This document shows positions 41,256-52,085 of a DNA stretch of 64,000 nucleotides, piece after piece. The DNA is from Caulobacter sp. FWC2 (GTDB taxonomy: Bacteria; Pseudomonadota; Alphaproteobacteria; Caulobacterales; Caulobacteraceae). The position numbers and the translations under genes were made by a program. Where the stretch lies: NCBI RefSeq assembly GCF_002742625.1, contig NZ_PEBF01000001.1, positions 124,001-188,000 on the forward strand. The letters run 5' to 3'. Positions within the stretch are counted from its first letter, which is position 1. Each line of letters starts with the position of its first letter. The notes beneath the pieces are model-generated. The model had not been told where the DNA came from. It was given only the letters and a program-made list of their open reading frames with translations, and ran no database searches.

Positions 41256-41543
41256 CTAGCGCTGCCGGATCCAATCTTCGCTCGCATGGCGCACGCGCTG
41301 GATAAGGATATCCCGGCCGTCGAGCCGATAGATAATGATGTGACTTCGATAGGAATGGACGCGCGATAGACCCTTCAGTTCGGTACGTTCCACCGCGGCG
41401 AACGGGAAATCCGACAGGAAATTGAAGATTTGCTCCAGGCCCTCATGATAGCGCTCGGCTTGGTCGACTCCGAACATCTCAACGCCTGTCACGTAGATCT
41501 GGGTGACGTCGTCCTCCGCCTTGAGGCTAAGCCTATAGGCCAT
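41256..41543 (-). CDS. parE: ParE/RelE-superfamily toxin
   Basis: The 95-residue protein MAYRLSLKAEDDVTQIYVTG... has the ParE pattern: a central QAERYHEGLEQIFNFLSDFP helix and the end HIIIYRLDGRDILIQRVRHASEDW. Known ParE toxins block DNA gyrase. Its ATG lies 11 bases inside the antitoxin gene, the usual coupled layout. An intact partner is present. Confidence 0.9.
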   Translation of the reverse strand: MAYRLSLKAEDDVTQIYVTGVEMFGVDQAERYHEGLEQIFNFLSDFPFAAVERTELKGLSRVHSYRSHIIIYRLDGRDILIQRVRHASEDWIRQR

Positions 41544-41784
41544 GCCGCCCGCCGGCCTTTTGGCGCGCCGCATCCAGGATTTCGCTCATCGACTTGGTGC
41601 TGACGCCGCCAGCCTCGGCTTCGTCGATAAGCCGCTGCATCGTCGCGATCTTGTCGGCGCGTTCCTGATCTCGGCGGATCAAGTCGCGCACATAGTCGCT
41701 GGCGTTGCTGTAGCGACCGGTCTCAGCCTGTTCTTCAACCCACAGCTTCATGGCGTCGGGAAGAGATACGTTCATCGTCGCCAT
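41533..41784 (-). CDS. parD: ParD-family antitoxin
   Basis: The 83-residue protein has the ribbon-helix-helix start MNVSLPDAMKLWVEEQAETGRYSNASDYVRDLIRRDQE and a C-terminal toxin-binding helix with the ARQKAGG ending seen in CopG/ParD antitoxins. GGAGGTGAG before the ATG sets the start at 41784 (41775 possible). It should neutralise ParE and repress the operon through the inverted repeat just upstream. Confidence 0.92.
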   Translation of the reverse strand: MATMNVSLPDAMKLWVEEQAETGRYSNASDYVRDLIRRDQERADKIATMQRLIDEAEAGGVSTKSMSEILDAARQKAGGRHGL

Positions 41785-41802
41785 GGCTCACCTCCAGAGT
41801 GA

Positions 41803-41833
41803 GAATGGCACTCTTTGGCAAAGATTGCCATTC
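41803..41833. promoter_or_regulatory. Probable ParD operator
   Basis: GAATGGCA (41803-41810) and TGCCATTC (41826-41833) are perfect inverted half-sites 15 bases apart, 19 bases before the parD ATG. Ribbon-helix-helix antitoxins commonly bind such sites. Confidence 0.65.
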
Positions 41834-41888
41834 GAAAAGGGCGCGAGCGAAGGCGCTAGGTGGCCAGGCCGCCTAGCGCCAGTCATCG

Positions 41889-42245
41889 TTACTTCTTCAC
41901 CCAGCCGCCATCCAGCGGCTTCCAGTATTGGCCCGGCGCCAGGCGGCTGTAGAGCTGCTTGGCGGTGGCCTGGCCGGCGGCGTCCTGGGTCACGCCGGTC
42001 TTGGCGGCGATGTCCTTGTAGGCGGCGGCGCGGCCGGTGTTGATCTCGGCGACCGAGGCGCGCAGGCCGGCGTCGCCGCCGGACACGATGCCCAGATAGC
42101 CGTCGGCCTGCTCGCCGACCGTGCCAGCGGCCTTGGCGGCGTCCACGGCGGCCTTGGCGGCGGCCGATTGGGCCATGGCCATGTTGGCGCCGGCGGCGGT
42201 CATCGCCAGGCCCAGGGCCAGAACCGTCATCGTCTTGCGGATCAT
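41889..42245 (-). CDS. ydbL: YdbL-like periplasmic protein (DUF1318)
   Basis: The 118-residue precursor has a signal peptide (MIRKTMTVLALGLAMTAAGANMAMAQ) and a DUF1318 domain: KAAGTVGEQADGYLGIV, RAAAYKDIAAKTGVT and QLYSRLAPGQYW. It is the third gene of the ydbH-ynbE-ydbL operon. In E. coli YdbL is proposed to help the YdbH-YnbE bridge that moves phospholipids to the outer membrane; direct action here is inferred from the matching gene order. Confidence 0.87.
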   Translation of the reverse strand: MIRKTMTVLALGLAMTAAGANMAMAQSAAAKAAVDAAKAAGTVGEQADGYLGIVSGGDAGLRASVAEINTGRAAAYKDIAAKTGVTQDAAGQATAKQLYSRLAPGQYWKPLDGGWVKK

Positions 42246-42259
42246 GTCGGCTCTCCTTC

Positions 42260-42445
42260 TTAGAACAGGTTGGGGTTTTGCTGGATCAGCGACTGGACTT
42301 CCTTGTCCAGCCGCACGCGCACGTCGGCGTCCAGCTTGGCGTAGATATTGATCGGGTCGACCTTCACGCGGACGGTGGGCGTGCAGGCGGCCGCGCCGAG
42401 CGCTCCCGTCGCGGCGAGGGCTAGCAAGAGGGCGCGCGTCTTCAT
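42260..42445 (-). CDS. ynbE: YnbE-family outer-membrane lipoprotein
   Basis: The 61-residue precursor MKTRALLLALAATGALGAAAC... has a lipobox ending in AAAC and a short mature part (TPTVRVKVDPINIYAKLDADVRVRLDKEVQSLIQQNPNLF) that matches YnbE. It lies between ydbH and ydbL. YnbE caps the YdbH bridge at the outer membrane in E. coli. ATG 42445 is chosen because the lipoprotein signal begins there. Confidence 0.87.
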   Translation of the reverse strand: MKTRALLLALAATGALGAAACTPTVRVKVDPINIYAKLDADVRVRLDKEVQSLIQQNPNLF

Positions 42446-42480
42446 GCGTGAAGTCTCCAGTTCGTCTTCAGATTGGCGGG

Positions 42481-45400
42481 TCAAGGTTGAACCGCACCTG
42501 AACGGGGTTGGGCCGCCTCATCTTCGGGAGCGAATGAACGGCGCCAGGCCGCCAGAAGCTCGTCGAAGTTCAGCGACGTGTCGAGCGTCAGGTCGACCGG
42601 CGTCTTGGCCGGCAGGGCGATGCGCTTGTCGAAGGCCCGGCCACGCAGCAGGTCCAGGATCCCGACCCGGGCCTTCTCGGCGATCTTCGGGTCGTGCTCA
42701 CCCTTGATGTGGAAGAGGATGCCCAGGCGGCCCTTGTCGGTGCTGTTGACGCCGGCTTCGAGCTGCTCGAAGGCCAGGTTCTCCATGGCCTGATAGGCGA
42801 AGTCCTGGATCGCGTTGACCTGCGCCGGCTGAGCCGGTGGCGCGCCGGGGCTGTCGGCCGGGCTGGCCTGGACGCCTGTCAGGGCCGCGCGGGCTAGTTC
42901 GATCCGCCCTGGCTGGATGGCGTGGATCTTCCCGTCCTGGAAGCGCAGGCCTTCAGGGCCGAAGGTGAACGGCAGGCGGCCGTCGACCACGGCCACGACC
43001 TTGACCTTGTCGGCCAGGGACGAGGCGGCGATGACTTCGCCCAGGTCGAGATGCTCGATGACGATGGTCCCGCTGAGGGTCTTGTCTAGGCCCAGGGGCA
43101 CGTCGATCGGCTCGATCGAGATCCTGCCCTTGGCGGCCTCGAACGTGGCCTTGGAGACCTTGAGGCTGTCGGCGGCCAGCTGGAACTCGGACTCCACGGC
43201 GGTGAGCGGCACGATGGAGTCGATCTTGGCGATCTTCAGGGTCTGGCGCGGGGCGGTGGTCAGGGGCGCCAGGCTGTCGAAGTCGACGGCGCCGTCCAGG
43301 GTGGCGACCAGGCCGATCGGGCTGGTGAAGTCGATCTTGCTGGCGACCAGGCGGCCACGGCTGGTCGCGCCCGTGGCGTTCCAGGCGAAGACGCCGGTGA
43401 AGCTGGCCGGGCCCTGCGCGTTCTTGGCGAAGGCGGCCATCGGCGACAGGTCGGCCGGTTGCAGTCCACCCTTGGCGAAGGTCAGTTTCGAGGCGTCGAT
43501 ATCGGCCTGGCCAATGCCAGTCGCCACCACGTGGCGCAGGCGGATCTCGCCCAGCGGCGCGCCGACCGGCGTCGTGGCCTGGAAGCTTCCGTTCCATAGG
43601 CCGCCTGACAGCGTCAGGTCACCCTTCGCCAAGATGGGATTGAAGCGGCGTTCCGGCGCGGCGTCGGTTACGGCGGCGCTGGCGACCTGGACGGTGGCGC
43701 GCTCGAAGCCGCCGGCTCCCCCCAGGCTCGCCTCGCCCTTGATGCCTTGCAGCTTGGCCTGGGCGAGCGCCAGTTCACCCTCGGCGTCCTGGAAGCGGAC
43801 GGCGGCGTTCCAGCCGTTGGCCCCAGCCGTGACCAGCGGAGCCTTGGCGGGGCAGAGCGCGCCCTTGATCGCGGTGACCGGGGCGTCGCCGAGGGCATAG
43901 GCCTTGGCGGTGATCGGCGCGCACTTGGGCATGGTCAAGGTGAAGCGGCCGTCGGCGATCCGCGCCTGGCCGGCGATGAGACCGGTGACGCCCTGGACCG
44001 GCGGCAGGTCGAAGTCCTCGGTGGCGATGGTCAGTGGCGAGGCCATGACACCGCCCGAGGCGCGCCAGTCGCCGGCTGTAATCCGCACGGTCGGCAGGCG
44101 ACCGCCGGAGAGCGAGGCCTGCAGCGCGCCCCGCGCCCCGTCCGGGCCGGCGTCCAGCAGCAGGCCTTTCGGTGCGGCGGCGGTCAGGACGACGCCGTTG
44201 GGCGCGGCCAGGCGCGCCTCGCGGGGCAGGGTGACCTTGGTGTGCGCGCCGCTGATCTCCAGGCCGACGGCGGGCAAGGCGAGGTCGAAGGTCCGCAGGG
44301 CCTGGCTCAGCGGCTTGCCGTACTCCGGGTTGGGGATCAGGGCCGCCAGGCGGTCGGCGTCGGGTCCTGAGATGGCGCTGCGACCGCCGGCCGAACCGTT
44401 CAGAGTCAGGAACAGGCCCTTGGCGCTCTGGTCGATGCGGCCGCTGGCATTCAGGCGCGCCGCAGCCAGGGCCAGCGCGCCGGCGGTCAGGCGGTCGGCG
44501 CCGGCCTCGATCTTCAGCGGGCCGTTGACGCTGGCGCCGTTGGTGTCGGCGACGAGGCCCAGAGCGTCGGAGGTCGCGCGAGCGTGCAGAGCGCGGACAG
44601 CGGTTCCGGCCGCCACCGCCTCGCCGGCCCGGAGATCCGCGCTGGTGGTCCCGCGCAAGGTCAGGCGGCCGTCTTGTCTGCCGCCGGCGATGCGGGACAG
44701 ATCGAGGGCCAGGCTGGCGTCGCGGGCGTCCGCCGACGGGGCCGACAAGCGCTCGCCGCGCAGGGCCGCCCGGCCTCGGCCCAGGAAAGCGAAGCTGTCC
44801 AGCCCGCCGTCCAGGCGTCCGGTCAGGGAGAGGTCGCCGGTCACGACCTGGCCCTGGACGTCGCCGAAGCGGCCGTCCTCGGCGCGCAGGATCAGCCGCG
44901 CTTCCAGCGGGCCGCTGGCCGTCATCTTCGCCAGGTCCGGATAGGGCAGGTCGGCGGTCAGCTTGGCGGTGGTCGCGGCCAGGTCGGCGGCCGGCGCTTC
45001 CAGGCTGTTGAGGGCCATCGAGACGTCGATCGTCAGCCGGTCGCCACGTTTGCGGGCCGAGACGGTTGCGCCCTTGGCGTCGATGGCCAGGTCGCGGACG
45101 GCGTAGCGCAGCGGCGCCAGGCGGCCGTCGAACCGCAGCAGCTGGCCATCGTCCAGGCTGGCGTCGCCGGTGAGACGGGCCCGGCCGCCTGGGGTGACGA
45201 GATCGAGCCGCGCGTCCTCGACCAGCACGGCGGGGCCCGGGACGTTCGGTGTCTTCGGTGACTTCAGGAAGTCGTCGATCAGCGGCTGCAGGGCGCCGAA
45301 CCGCACCTGGCCCTTGTCGTCGATGCTGGCCAGCACGCGTGGACGGACCAGCCGCACGGCCTTGGTCTGGATGCCGAACGCCTCGCCGGTCCAGGGCGCG

Positions 45401-45729
45401 GAGAGGTCGTAGGCGACCTCCAGCCGGTCGGCGGCGAAGACGGGGTTATCGCGCGAACCCAGGCGGACCTTGCCGCTGAAGCCGGTGGCGTCCAGGTCGT
45501 CCAGCTCAACGGCGGCCTCGATGCCGTGGTCGCGCAGCCAGGCCTCGGCCAGCTCGCGACTGATCTCGCGCCGACCGGACCAGACGACCAAGCCGGTGGC
45601 GATCAGGGCCAGCATCGACAGCGACACGGCTTCCAGGCCCAGATCGAGCAGGCGCGCGCGATCCCCCATTTTCCGGGATGCCTTGCGGGAGGTCTTGCTG
45701 GTTTCGGGAGCGGTCGCGGGGTCGGCCAT
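42481..45729 (-). CDS. ydbH: YdbH-family AsmA-like intermembrane lipid transport protein
   Basis: The 1,082-residue protein has one membrane helix near residues 31-52 (AVSLSMLALIATGLVVW) and a very long periplasmic region of repeating beta strands, the AsmA-clan bridge fold. The C-terminal part has PFTFGPEGLRFQDGKIHAIQPGRIELARAALTG, and VNAIQDFAYQAMENLAFEQLEAGVNSTDKGRLGILFHIKGEHDP, both typical of YdbH. It should span the periplasm and carry phospholipids to the outer membrane. First gene of the operon with ynbE and ydbL. Confidence 0.88.
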   Translation of the reverse strand: MADPATAPETSKTSRKASRKMGDRARLLDLGLEAVSLSMLALIATGLVVWSGRREISRELAEAWLRDHGIEAAVELDDLDATGFSGKVRLGSRDNPVFAADRLEVAYDLSAPWTGEAFGIQTKAVRLVRPRVLASIDDKGQVRFGALQPLIDDFLKSPKTPNVPGPAVLVEDARLDLVTPGGRARLTGDASLDDGQLLRFDGRLAPLRYAVRDLAIDAKGATVSARKRGDRLTIDVSMALNSLEAPAADLAATTAKLTADLPYPDLAKMTASGPLEARLILRAEDGRFGDVQGQVVTGDLSLTGRLDGGLDSFAFLGRGRAALRGERLSAPSADARDASLALDLSRIAGGRQDGRLTLRGTTSADLRAGEAVAAGTAVRALHARATSDALGLVADTNGASVNGPLKIEAGADRLTAGALALAAARLNASGRIDQSAKGLFLTLNGSAGGRSAISGPDADRLAALIPNPEYGKPLSQALRTFDLALPAVGLEISGAHTKVTLPREARLAAPNGVVLTAAAPKGLLLDAGPDGARGALQASLSGGRLPTVRITAGDWRASGGVMASPLTIATEDFDLPPVQGVTGLIAGQARIADGRFTLTMPKCAPITAKAYALGDAPVTAIKGALCPAKAPLVTAGANGWNAAVRFQDAEGELALAQAKLQGIKGEASLGGAGGFERATVQVASAAVTDAAPERRFNPILAKGDLTLSGGLWNGSFQATTPVGAPLGEIRLRHVVATGIGQADIDASKLTFAKGGLQPADLSPMAAFAKNAQGPASFTGVFAWNATGATSRGRLVASKIDFTSPIGLVATLDGAVDFDSLAPLTTAPRQTLKIAKIDSIVPLTAVESEFQLAADSLKVSKATFEAAKGRISIEPIDVPLGLDKTLSGTIVIEHLDLGEVIAASSLADKVKVVAVVDGRLPFTFGPEGLRFQDGKIHAIQPGRIELARAALTGVQASPADSPGAPPAQPAQVNAIQDFAYQAMENLAFEQLEAGVNSTDKGRLGILFHIKGEHDPKIAEKARVGILDLLRGRAFDKRIALPAKTPVDLTLDTSLNFDELLAAWRRSFAPEDEAAQPRSGAVQP

Positions 45730-45781
45730 CAGGTCCTGTAGTCTAGATCCCTAAGAAGCCCCCCGGCTAAGCTTTAGATCC

Positions 45782-46570
45782 CTACTTCGAAAAGCCCAGC
45801 ACGTCCTGCATGTCGTACAGGCCCGGCGGCTTGCCCTTGACCCACACGGCGGCGGCGATGGCCCCGCGCGCGAACAGGCCCCGGTCGATGGCCGAGTGCG
45901 ACAGGGTCAGGCTCTCGGATTCGCCCGCGAAGATCACACTGTGCTCGCCGATGATGCCGCCGCCGCGCACGACCGAGAAGCCGATCGCGCCCGCCTTGCG
46001 CGCGCCGGTGACGCCGTCCCGGCCCCGGTCGGCGACCTGGCCAAGGCCGACGTTGCGCCCCTCGGCGGCGGCCTCGCCCAGCATCAGGGCCGTGCCCGAG
46101 GGGGCGTCGATCTTGCGCTTGTGGTGGGCCTCGAAGACCTCGATGTCCCAGTCTTCGGCCGGCAGGGCGGCGGCGGCCTGGCGCACCAGGCCCATCAGCA
46201 TGTTGACGCCCAGCGAATAGTTGCCCGAGCGGACGATAGGGATCTTGGTCGCGGCGGCGTCGATGCGGGCCAGCTGTTCGTCGGAGAAGCCCGTCGAGCC
46301 GATGATCAGGGCCGGCCCGCCCCCATTCTTCTCAAACAAGACGGCGGCTTCTTCGGCCAGCAGCACCGAGGCTTCCGGCAAGGTGAAGTCGATCACCGCC
46401 TCGGCGGTCGCCAGGGCCTCCTGGCGCGAGACCAGGTCGGCGCCATCCACGCCCGGGCGCTCGAAGCGCGCGGCGACGATCGCGTCGGCGCGGCCTTCCA
46501 GGGCTTTGCTCACAGCCTGGCCCATGCGGCCGTTGGCGCCGGCGATCGCGATCTTCACGGGCTGGGACAA
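45782..46570 (-). CDS. dapB: 4-hydroxy-tetrahydrodipicolinate reductase
   Basis: This cytoplasmic enzyme makes tetrahydrodipicolinate for lysine and diaminopimelate. The 262-residue protein has the Rossmann motif [50 protein letters not shown] and the substrate motif [16 protein letters not shown]. The frame is open far upstream, but the family begins near [10 protein letters not shown]; a TTG at 46570 with GGAG six bases ahead fits, and GTG 46558 is the alternative. Confidence 0.94.
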   Translation of the reverse strand: MSQPVKIAIAGANGRMGQAVSKALEGRADAIVAARFERPGVDGADLVSRQEALATAEAVIDFTLPEASVLLAEEAAVLFEKNGGGPALIIGSTGFSDEQLARIDAAATKIPIVRSGNYSLGVNMLMGLVRQAAAALPAEDWDIEVFEAHHKRKIDAPSGTALMLGEAAAEGRNVGLGQVADRGRDGVTGARKAGAIGFSVVRGGGIIGEHSVIFAGESESLTLSHSAIDRGLFARGAIAAAVWVKGKPPGLYDMQDVLGFSK

Positions 46571-46823
46571 ATCGGGCTCCAGTACAAAATGTACCTGGGG
46601 CAAATCACCCAATCCGCCCCCTCGGGTCAACCTCTCCTGGCCTTCCCAAGCGTCACCGCGCTTGACGCAAGGCCAATCCCAACAAGCGTTTGCTGGGATT
46701 TTCGCGTCCTTCCCCGGTTGTGACCCTCGGCGCCCGTCGCTACGGTGATCCCACATAAGGGCGTGTTCGCATTGATCGGCGCGCCCCTTCTTCAACTTGC
46801 GCAGCAGGAATGGGAAACGCCGG

Positions 46824-49109
46824 ATGAGCGACGCGGAACGCAAGACCTTCACGGATGAGGAGGCCTTGGCCTTCCACCGTTACCCCCAGCCGGGCAAGCT
46901 GGAGGTGACCCCGACCAAGCCGATGGCGACCCAGCGCGATCTGTCGCTGGCCTATTCGCCCGGCGTCGCCGTGCCGGTCCACGCCATCGCCGCCGATCCG
47001 GACATGGCCTACGAATACACCTCCAAGGGCAACATGGTCGCCGTGATCAGCAACGGCACCGCCATTCTGGGCCTGGGTGATCTCGGCGCGCTGGCCTCGA
47101 AGCCGGTGATGGAAGGCAAGGCCGTCCTCTTCAAGCGCTTCGGCGACGTCGACAGCATCGACATCGAGATCAGCTCCAAGGATCCCGACGAGATCATCAC
47201 GGTGGTCAAGAACATCGGGATCTCGTTCGGCGGCATCAATCTGGAGGACATCAAGAGCCCTGAGTGCTTCCGCATCGAGACCGAGCTGCAGGACCTGCTC
47301 GACATCCCGGTGTTCCATGACGACCAGCACGGCACGGCGATCATCTGCGCCGCCGGCCTGATCAACGCCTGCCACATCACCGGCAAGAAGCTGGAGGACG
47401 TGAAGGTCGTGCTGAACGGCCCCGGCGCGGCGGGCATCGCCTCGCTGGAGCTGATCAAGGCCATGGGCGTCCACCCGGCCAACGTCATCGCGGTCGACAG
47501 CAAGGGCGTGCTCTACGAGGGCCGCACCGAGGGCATGAACCAGTGGAAGAGCGCCCACGCGGTCAAGACCGACAAGCGCACCCTGGCTGAAGCCGTCGCC
47601 GGCGCCGACGTACTGCTGGGGCTTTCGGCGAAGGGCGCCTTCACGCCCGAGATGATCGCCAGCATGGCGCCCAACCCGGTCATCTTCGCTATGGCCAATC
47701 CCGATCCTGAGATCACGCCCGAAGAGGTGCACGCCGTCCGCCCCGACGCGATCATGGGCACGGGCCGCAGCGACTATCCCAACCAGGTCAATAACGTCCT
47801 GGGCTTTCCCTACATCTTCCGCGGCGCCCTGGACGTGCGCGCCCGTCGCGTCAATCACGAGATGAAGATCGCCTGCGCCCAGGCCCTGGCCATGCTGGCG
47901 CGCGAGGATGTGCCCGACGAGGTCGCCGCCGCCTATCACGGCCGCCAGCTGAAGTTCGGCCCGCAATACATCATCCCCTCGGCCTTCGACCCGCGCCTGA
48001 TCTGGTACGTGCCGCCGTTCGTGGCCCAGGCGGCCATGGACACGGGCGTGGCCCGCAAGCCGATCGCCGACATGGACGCCTATCGCGCCGGCCTTGCCCA
48101 GCGCCTGGATCCGACCGCCGGCTTCCTGCAGAAGATTTCCGGCGCGGTGCTGGCCAATCCCAAGCGCATCGTCTTCGCCGAGGGCGAGGATCCCAGCGTC
48201 ATCCGCGCCGCCTACGCCTACCAGACTGGCGGCTACGGCAAGGCCATCCTGTGCGGCCGCGAGAACCTGGTGCACGAGAACATGAAGCTGGTCGGCCTCG
48301 ATCCCGAGACCGTCGGGCTGGAGATCGTCAACGCCCGCCTGTCCGACCGCAATCCGGACTATGTCGACGCGCTCTATCACCGCCTGCAGCGCCAGGGTTA
48401 CCTGAAGCGCGACGTCCAGCGCCTGATCAACCAGGACCGCAACAGCTTCGCCGCCTCGATGGTCACCCTGGGCGAGGCCGACGGCATGGTCACCGGCGTC
48501 ACCCGCAGCTTCGACCAGGCCCTGGAAGAGGTGCTGCGCGTCGTCGACCCCGCGCCGGGCGGCCGGATCATGGGCATGTCGGTGGTGCTGGCCAAGGGCC
48601 GCACGATCTTCGTGGCCGACACCAACGTCACCGAGCTGCCGGAGGCCGAGGAGCTGGTCGAGATCGCCTGCGAGGCCGCCCGCGCGGTCAAGCGCCTGGG
48701 CTTCAAGCCGCGCGTCGCCTTCATGAGCTATTCGACCTTCGGCAACCCGATGGGCCTGCGCTCGGAGAAGGTGCGCGAGGCCGTGGCCATGCTCGACGAG
48801 ATGGACGTCGAGTTCGAATACGAGGGCGAAATGCCGCCGGAACTGGCGCTGGATCCTGAAAAGCGCGCCAACTATCCGTTCATGCGCCTGACCGACAGCG
48901 CCAATATCCTGGTCATGCCGGCCATCCACGCCGCCTCGATCTCGACCAAGCTGGTGCAGTCGCTGGGCGGGGCCACGGTGATCGGGCCGGTGCTGCTGGG
49001 CCTGTCCAAGTCGATCCAGATCGCGCCGCTGTCGGCCTCGGTGTCCAAGATCCTGAACATGGCGATGATGGCGGCCTACGACACGCCGGAGGAGGATACG
49101 GCGGCGTAA
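46824..49109 (+). CDS. maeB: NADP-dependent malic enzyme with phosphotransacetylase-like domain
   Basis: The 761-residue protein oxidatively decarboxylates malate to pyruvate. The malic domain (about 20-200; [28 protein letters not shown]) and NAD-binding domain (about 160-400; [21 protein letters not shown]) are followed by a phosphotransacetylase-like domain (about 430-755), which in this class is regulatory. This long form is usual in alphaproteobacteria. ATG 46824 (MSDAERKTF) is preceded by GGAA-type Shine-Dalgarno bases. It is divergent from dapB. Confidence 0.94.
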   Translation: MSDAERKTFTDEEALAFHRYPQPGKLEVTPTKPMATQRDLSLAYSPGVAVPVHAIAADPDMAYEYTSKGNMVAVISNGTAILGLGDLGALASKPVMEGKAVLFKRFGDVDSIDIEISSKDPDEIITVVKNIGISFGGINLEDIKSPECFRIETELQDLLDIPVFHDDQHGTAIICAAGLINACHITGKKLEDVKVVLNGPGAAGIASLELIKAMGVHPANVIAVDSKGVLYEGRTEGMNQWKSAHAVKTDKRTLAEAVAGADVLLGLSAKGAFTPEMIASMAPNPVIFAMANPDPEITPEEVHAVRPDAIMGTGRSDYPNQVNNVLGFPYIFRGALDVRARRVNHEMKIACAQALAMLAREDVPDEVAAAYHGRQLKFGPQYIIPSAFDPRLIWYVPPFVAQAAMDTGVARKPIADMDAYRAGLAQRLDPTAGFLQKISGAVLANPKRIVFAEGEDPSVIRAAYAYQTGGYGKAILCGRENLVHENMKLVGLDPETVGLEIVNARLSDRNPDYVDALYHRLQRQGYLKRDVQRLINQDRNSFAASMVTLGEADGMVTGVTRSFDQALEEVLRVVDPAPGGRIMGMSVVLAKGRTIFVADTNVTELPEAEELVEIACEAARAVKRLGFKPRVAFMSYSTFGNPMGLRSEKVREAVAMLDEMDVEFEYEGEMPPELALDPEKRANYPFMRLTDSANILVMPAIHAASISTKLVQSLGGATVIGPVLLGLSKSIQIAPLSASVSKILNMAMMAAYDTPEEDTAA

Positions 49110-49201
49110 GCTTGGCCTGACAACCTCCGCGACAGGGCGTCGCACGGTCTACCGCCCGCGCCCAGCGCCCCCATCTTGGTATTGTCGGCGGCAGTAAGCC
49201 G

Positions 49202-49258
49202 ACGCGTAAGCCCTCCGGCCGGTGTCCACCCCTTGCGACGCCGGCCGGCCCTTACGCG
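49202..49258. other. Large imperfect hairpin
   Basis: The left arm CGCGTAAGCCCTCCGGCCGG and a right arm CCGGCCGGCCCTTACGCG can pair over about 18 bases with a short internal mismatch. It may be a terminator for maeB (no T-run is seen) or part of a structured RNA. Confidence 0.5.
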
Positions 49259-49597
49259 ACAGCGCCCCCGGTCGCGGGAGGGTTCACGGGGATTGAGCCC
49301 GCTCCATCCCCGGCGTTCGCTCCGCCGAACCCCACGAAATCAACCGCTTCTCACTTTTTCGCGCCCCTGGATCATCGGCGTTCAACACCGCCGCATACTC
49401 AGAGCTGTCCCCGTCGCGGGGGAGGGCGTTTGGATCCGGCCCAAGACGGCGGCGGGGGTAGGTTGAGCGGGGCCGCTGGCGGTTCCCGGCGGAGCCTTCA
49501 CGCCACGTCGCTTACTCTTTAGGAGCGCACGCGGGTGACGGAGCCGTCCGGGGCCAAGCCATCAGCGGAGCGACAGGGCGGGGATCGTACAAGCCGC

Positions 49598-49702
49598 CTA
49601 TCGTGGATCGTCGGGGTCGAGACGGATGTAGCCGATCGACTTGGTCCGCGCCCGTCCGGGGGCTAGTGGGGTCCCGAGCTGAAATACGCTCACGCCCCCC
49701 AT
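49598..49702 (-). CDS. Possible 34-residue protein
   Basis: The frame encodes MGGVSVFQLGTPLAPGRART then KSIGYIRLDPDDPR. Its codons use G or C at most third positions, like real genes in this window, and GTG at 49693 after a G-rich stretch could also be the start. I do not recognise a family. It sits alone in gene-poor DNA, antisense to nothing known. Confidence 0.4.
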   Translation of the reverse strand: MGGVSVFQLGTPLAPGRARTKSIGYIRLDPDDPR

Positions 49703-49841
49703 CCTCACGGGCAAGAACAGCCTGGCGGAGCGGTCTGCGAGCCGAAACACAACAAACCATTACGGTCCCCGGGTTCGCCCGGCCGCTCCGTCGCCTCCCC
49801 AACCCACTCGCAGCCGCATGGCGCGAGGTCGATCAGTCACG

Positions 49842-49967
49842 TTCCCTCCCCCTTGATGGGGGAGGGGCAGGGGTGGGGGTGACCACGGCGGTCGATGCCG
49901 CGCATGGCGTCCAGCTCAGCAGTCACCCCCATCCCCCACCCTTCCCCCATCCAGGGGGAAGGGGGCC
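49842..49967. repeat. GC-rich mirror repeat pair upstream of trpF
   Basis: Left arm about 49842-49881 (CCCTCCCCCTTGATGGGGGA core) and right arm about 49923-49967 (CTTCCCCCATCCAGGGGGAA core) are inverted copies of the element also seen at 11727-11862 and 51944-52075. It ends about 55 bases before the trpF start. Confidence 0.85.
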
Positions 49968-50022
49968 TTCATCAGAATCCCTGGGCTTGCCTCTTTCCTT
50001 CCCCGGACGTAACTCCCGCCCG

Positions 50023-50682
50023 ATGAGCATTTCCGCCCTTGGGGCCAAGATCTGCGGACTGTCGACGCCCGAGACGGTGAAGGCCGCCTTCGACGGGGGG
50101 GCGGCGTTCCTGGGGTTCGTCTTCTTCGACAAGAGCCCGCGCAACCTCGCGCCCGAGACCGCCGCGCGGCTGGTCGAGCCAGTTCGCGGGCGCGGCGTGA
50201 AGAGCGTCGCGGTGACGGTCGATCCCGACGACGCCCTGATCGAGCGCCTGATGGCCACCATGCGCCCCGACCTGATCCAGGTGCACGGCAAGGAGACGCC
50301 CTCGCGGGTCCGCGAGATCGCCGCCCGGAGCGGCGTCGGCGTCATCAAGGCCTTCTCGGTGTCGTCTTCCGCCGATGTCGACCAGGCGAGCGCTTTCGAC
50401 AGCGTCGCCGAGCACCTGATGTTCGACGCCAAGCCCGTCGAAGGCTCCGTTTTGCCAGGCGGCACGGGCGCCCGGTTCGACTGGGGACTGCTGGAAGGCC
50501 GGCGCTTTTCGCGGCCGCATTTCCTCGCCGGCGGCCTGGATCCGTGGAACGTGGCGGAGGCGATCAAGGTCTCCGGAACCCCGATCGTGGACGTTTCTTC
50601 TGGCGTGGAGCGCGGTCCGGGCCTAAAGGACCCGGCTCTGATCACGGCGTTTCTTGACGCCGTCAAACGCGCCCAAGACTGA
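50023..50682 (+). CDS. trpF: Phosphoribosylanthranilate isomerase
   Basis: This 219-residue TIM-barrel enzyme performs the third step after anthranilate in tryptophan synthesis. The general base Cys is in [11 protein letters not shown] near residue 10 and the general acid Asp in HLMFDAKP near residue 135; [10 protein letters not shown] and [15 protein letters not shown] form the phosphate site. The frame is open for 140 codons upstream, but MSISALGAK at 50023 is the natural start. It leads the run trpF-trpB-trpA-accD-folC. Confidence 0.96.
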   Translation: MSISALGAKICGLSTPETVKAAFDGGAAFLGFVFFDKSPRNLAPETAARLVEPVRGRGVKSVAVTVDPDDALIERLMATMRPDLIQVHGKETPSRVREIAARSGVGVIKAFSVSSSADVDQASAFDSVAEHLMFDAKPVEGSVLPGGTGARFDWGLLEGRRFSRPHFLAGGLDPWNVAEAIKVSGTPIVDVSSGVERGPGLKDPALITAFLDAVKRAQD

Positions 50683-50704
50683 AAAGCCCAGCTCGGAAGC
50701 TCTC

Positions 50705-51925
<1,221 letters not shown>

Positions 51926-51943
51926 TCGGCGATTGTTTTAAGC

Positions 51944-52075
51944 TCCCTTCCCCCTTGATGGGGGAAGGGTCGGGGATGGGGGTGCTCGCACGGCGTTGGC
52001 TGGCGAGGCCGTGCGGCTTTGACGGCCGCATCACCCCCACCCAACCCTCCCCCATCGAGGGGGAGGGCTCGGGGA
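51944..52075. repeat. GC-rich mirror repeat pair between trpB and trpA
   Basis: Left arm about 51944-51983 (CCTTCCCCCTTGATGGGGGA core) and right arm about 52031-52075 (CCTCCCCCATCGAGGGGGAG core). The pair fills the whole gap between two genes whose products form one complex, and ends some ten bases before the trpA start. Confidence 0.88.
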
Positions 52076-52085
52076 ACGAGAATCC

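Larger units (their letters stand above)
49110..50022. other. 0.9-kb gene-poor region upstream of trpF
   Basis: No convincing long gene lies here. Visible features: a large hairpin at 49202-49258 (CGCGTAAG...CTTACGCG with CCGGCCGG-type inner arms), a possible 34-codon minus-strand ORF at 49598-49702, and a mirror repeat pair at 49842-49967. I looked for tmRNA, RNase P RNA and SRP RNA signatures on both strands and found none. Confidence 0.6.

Noticed and set aside
49110-49841. tmRNA, RNase P RNA or SRP RNA
   Set aside because: I searched both strands by eye for the Caulobacter tmRNA tag codons, the RNase P core sequences and the SRP tetraloop helix; none is present.
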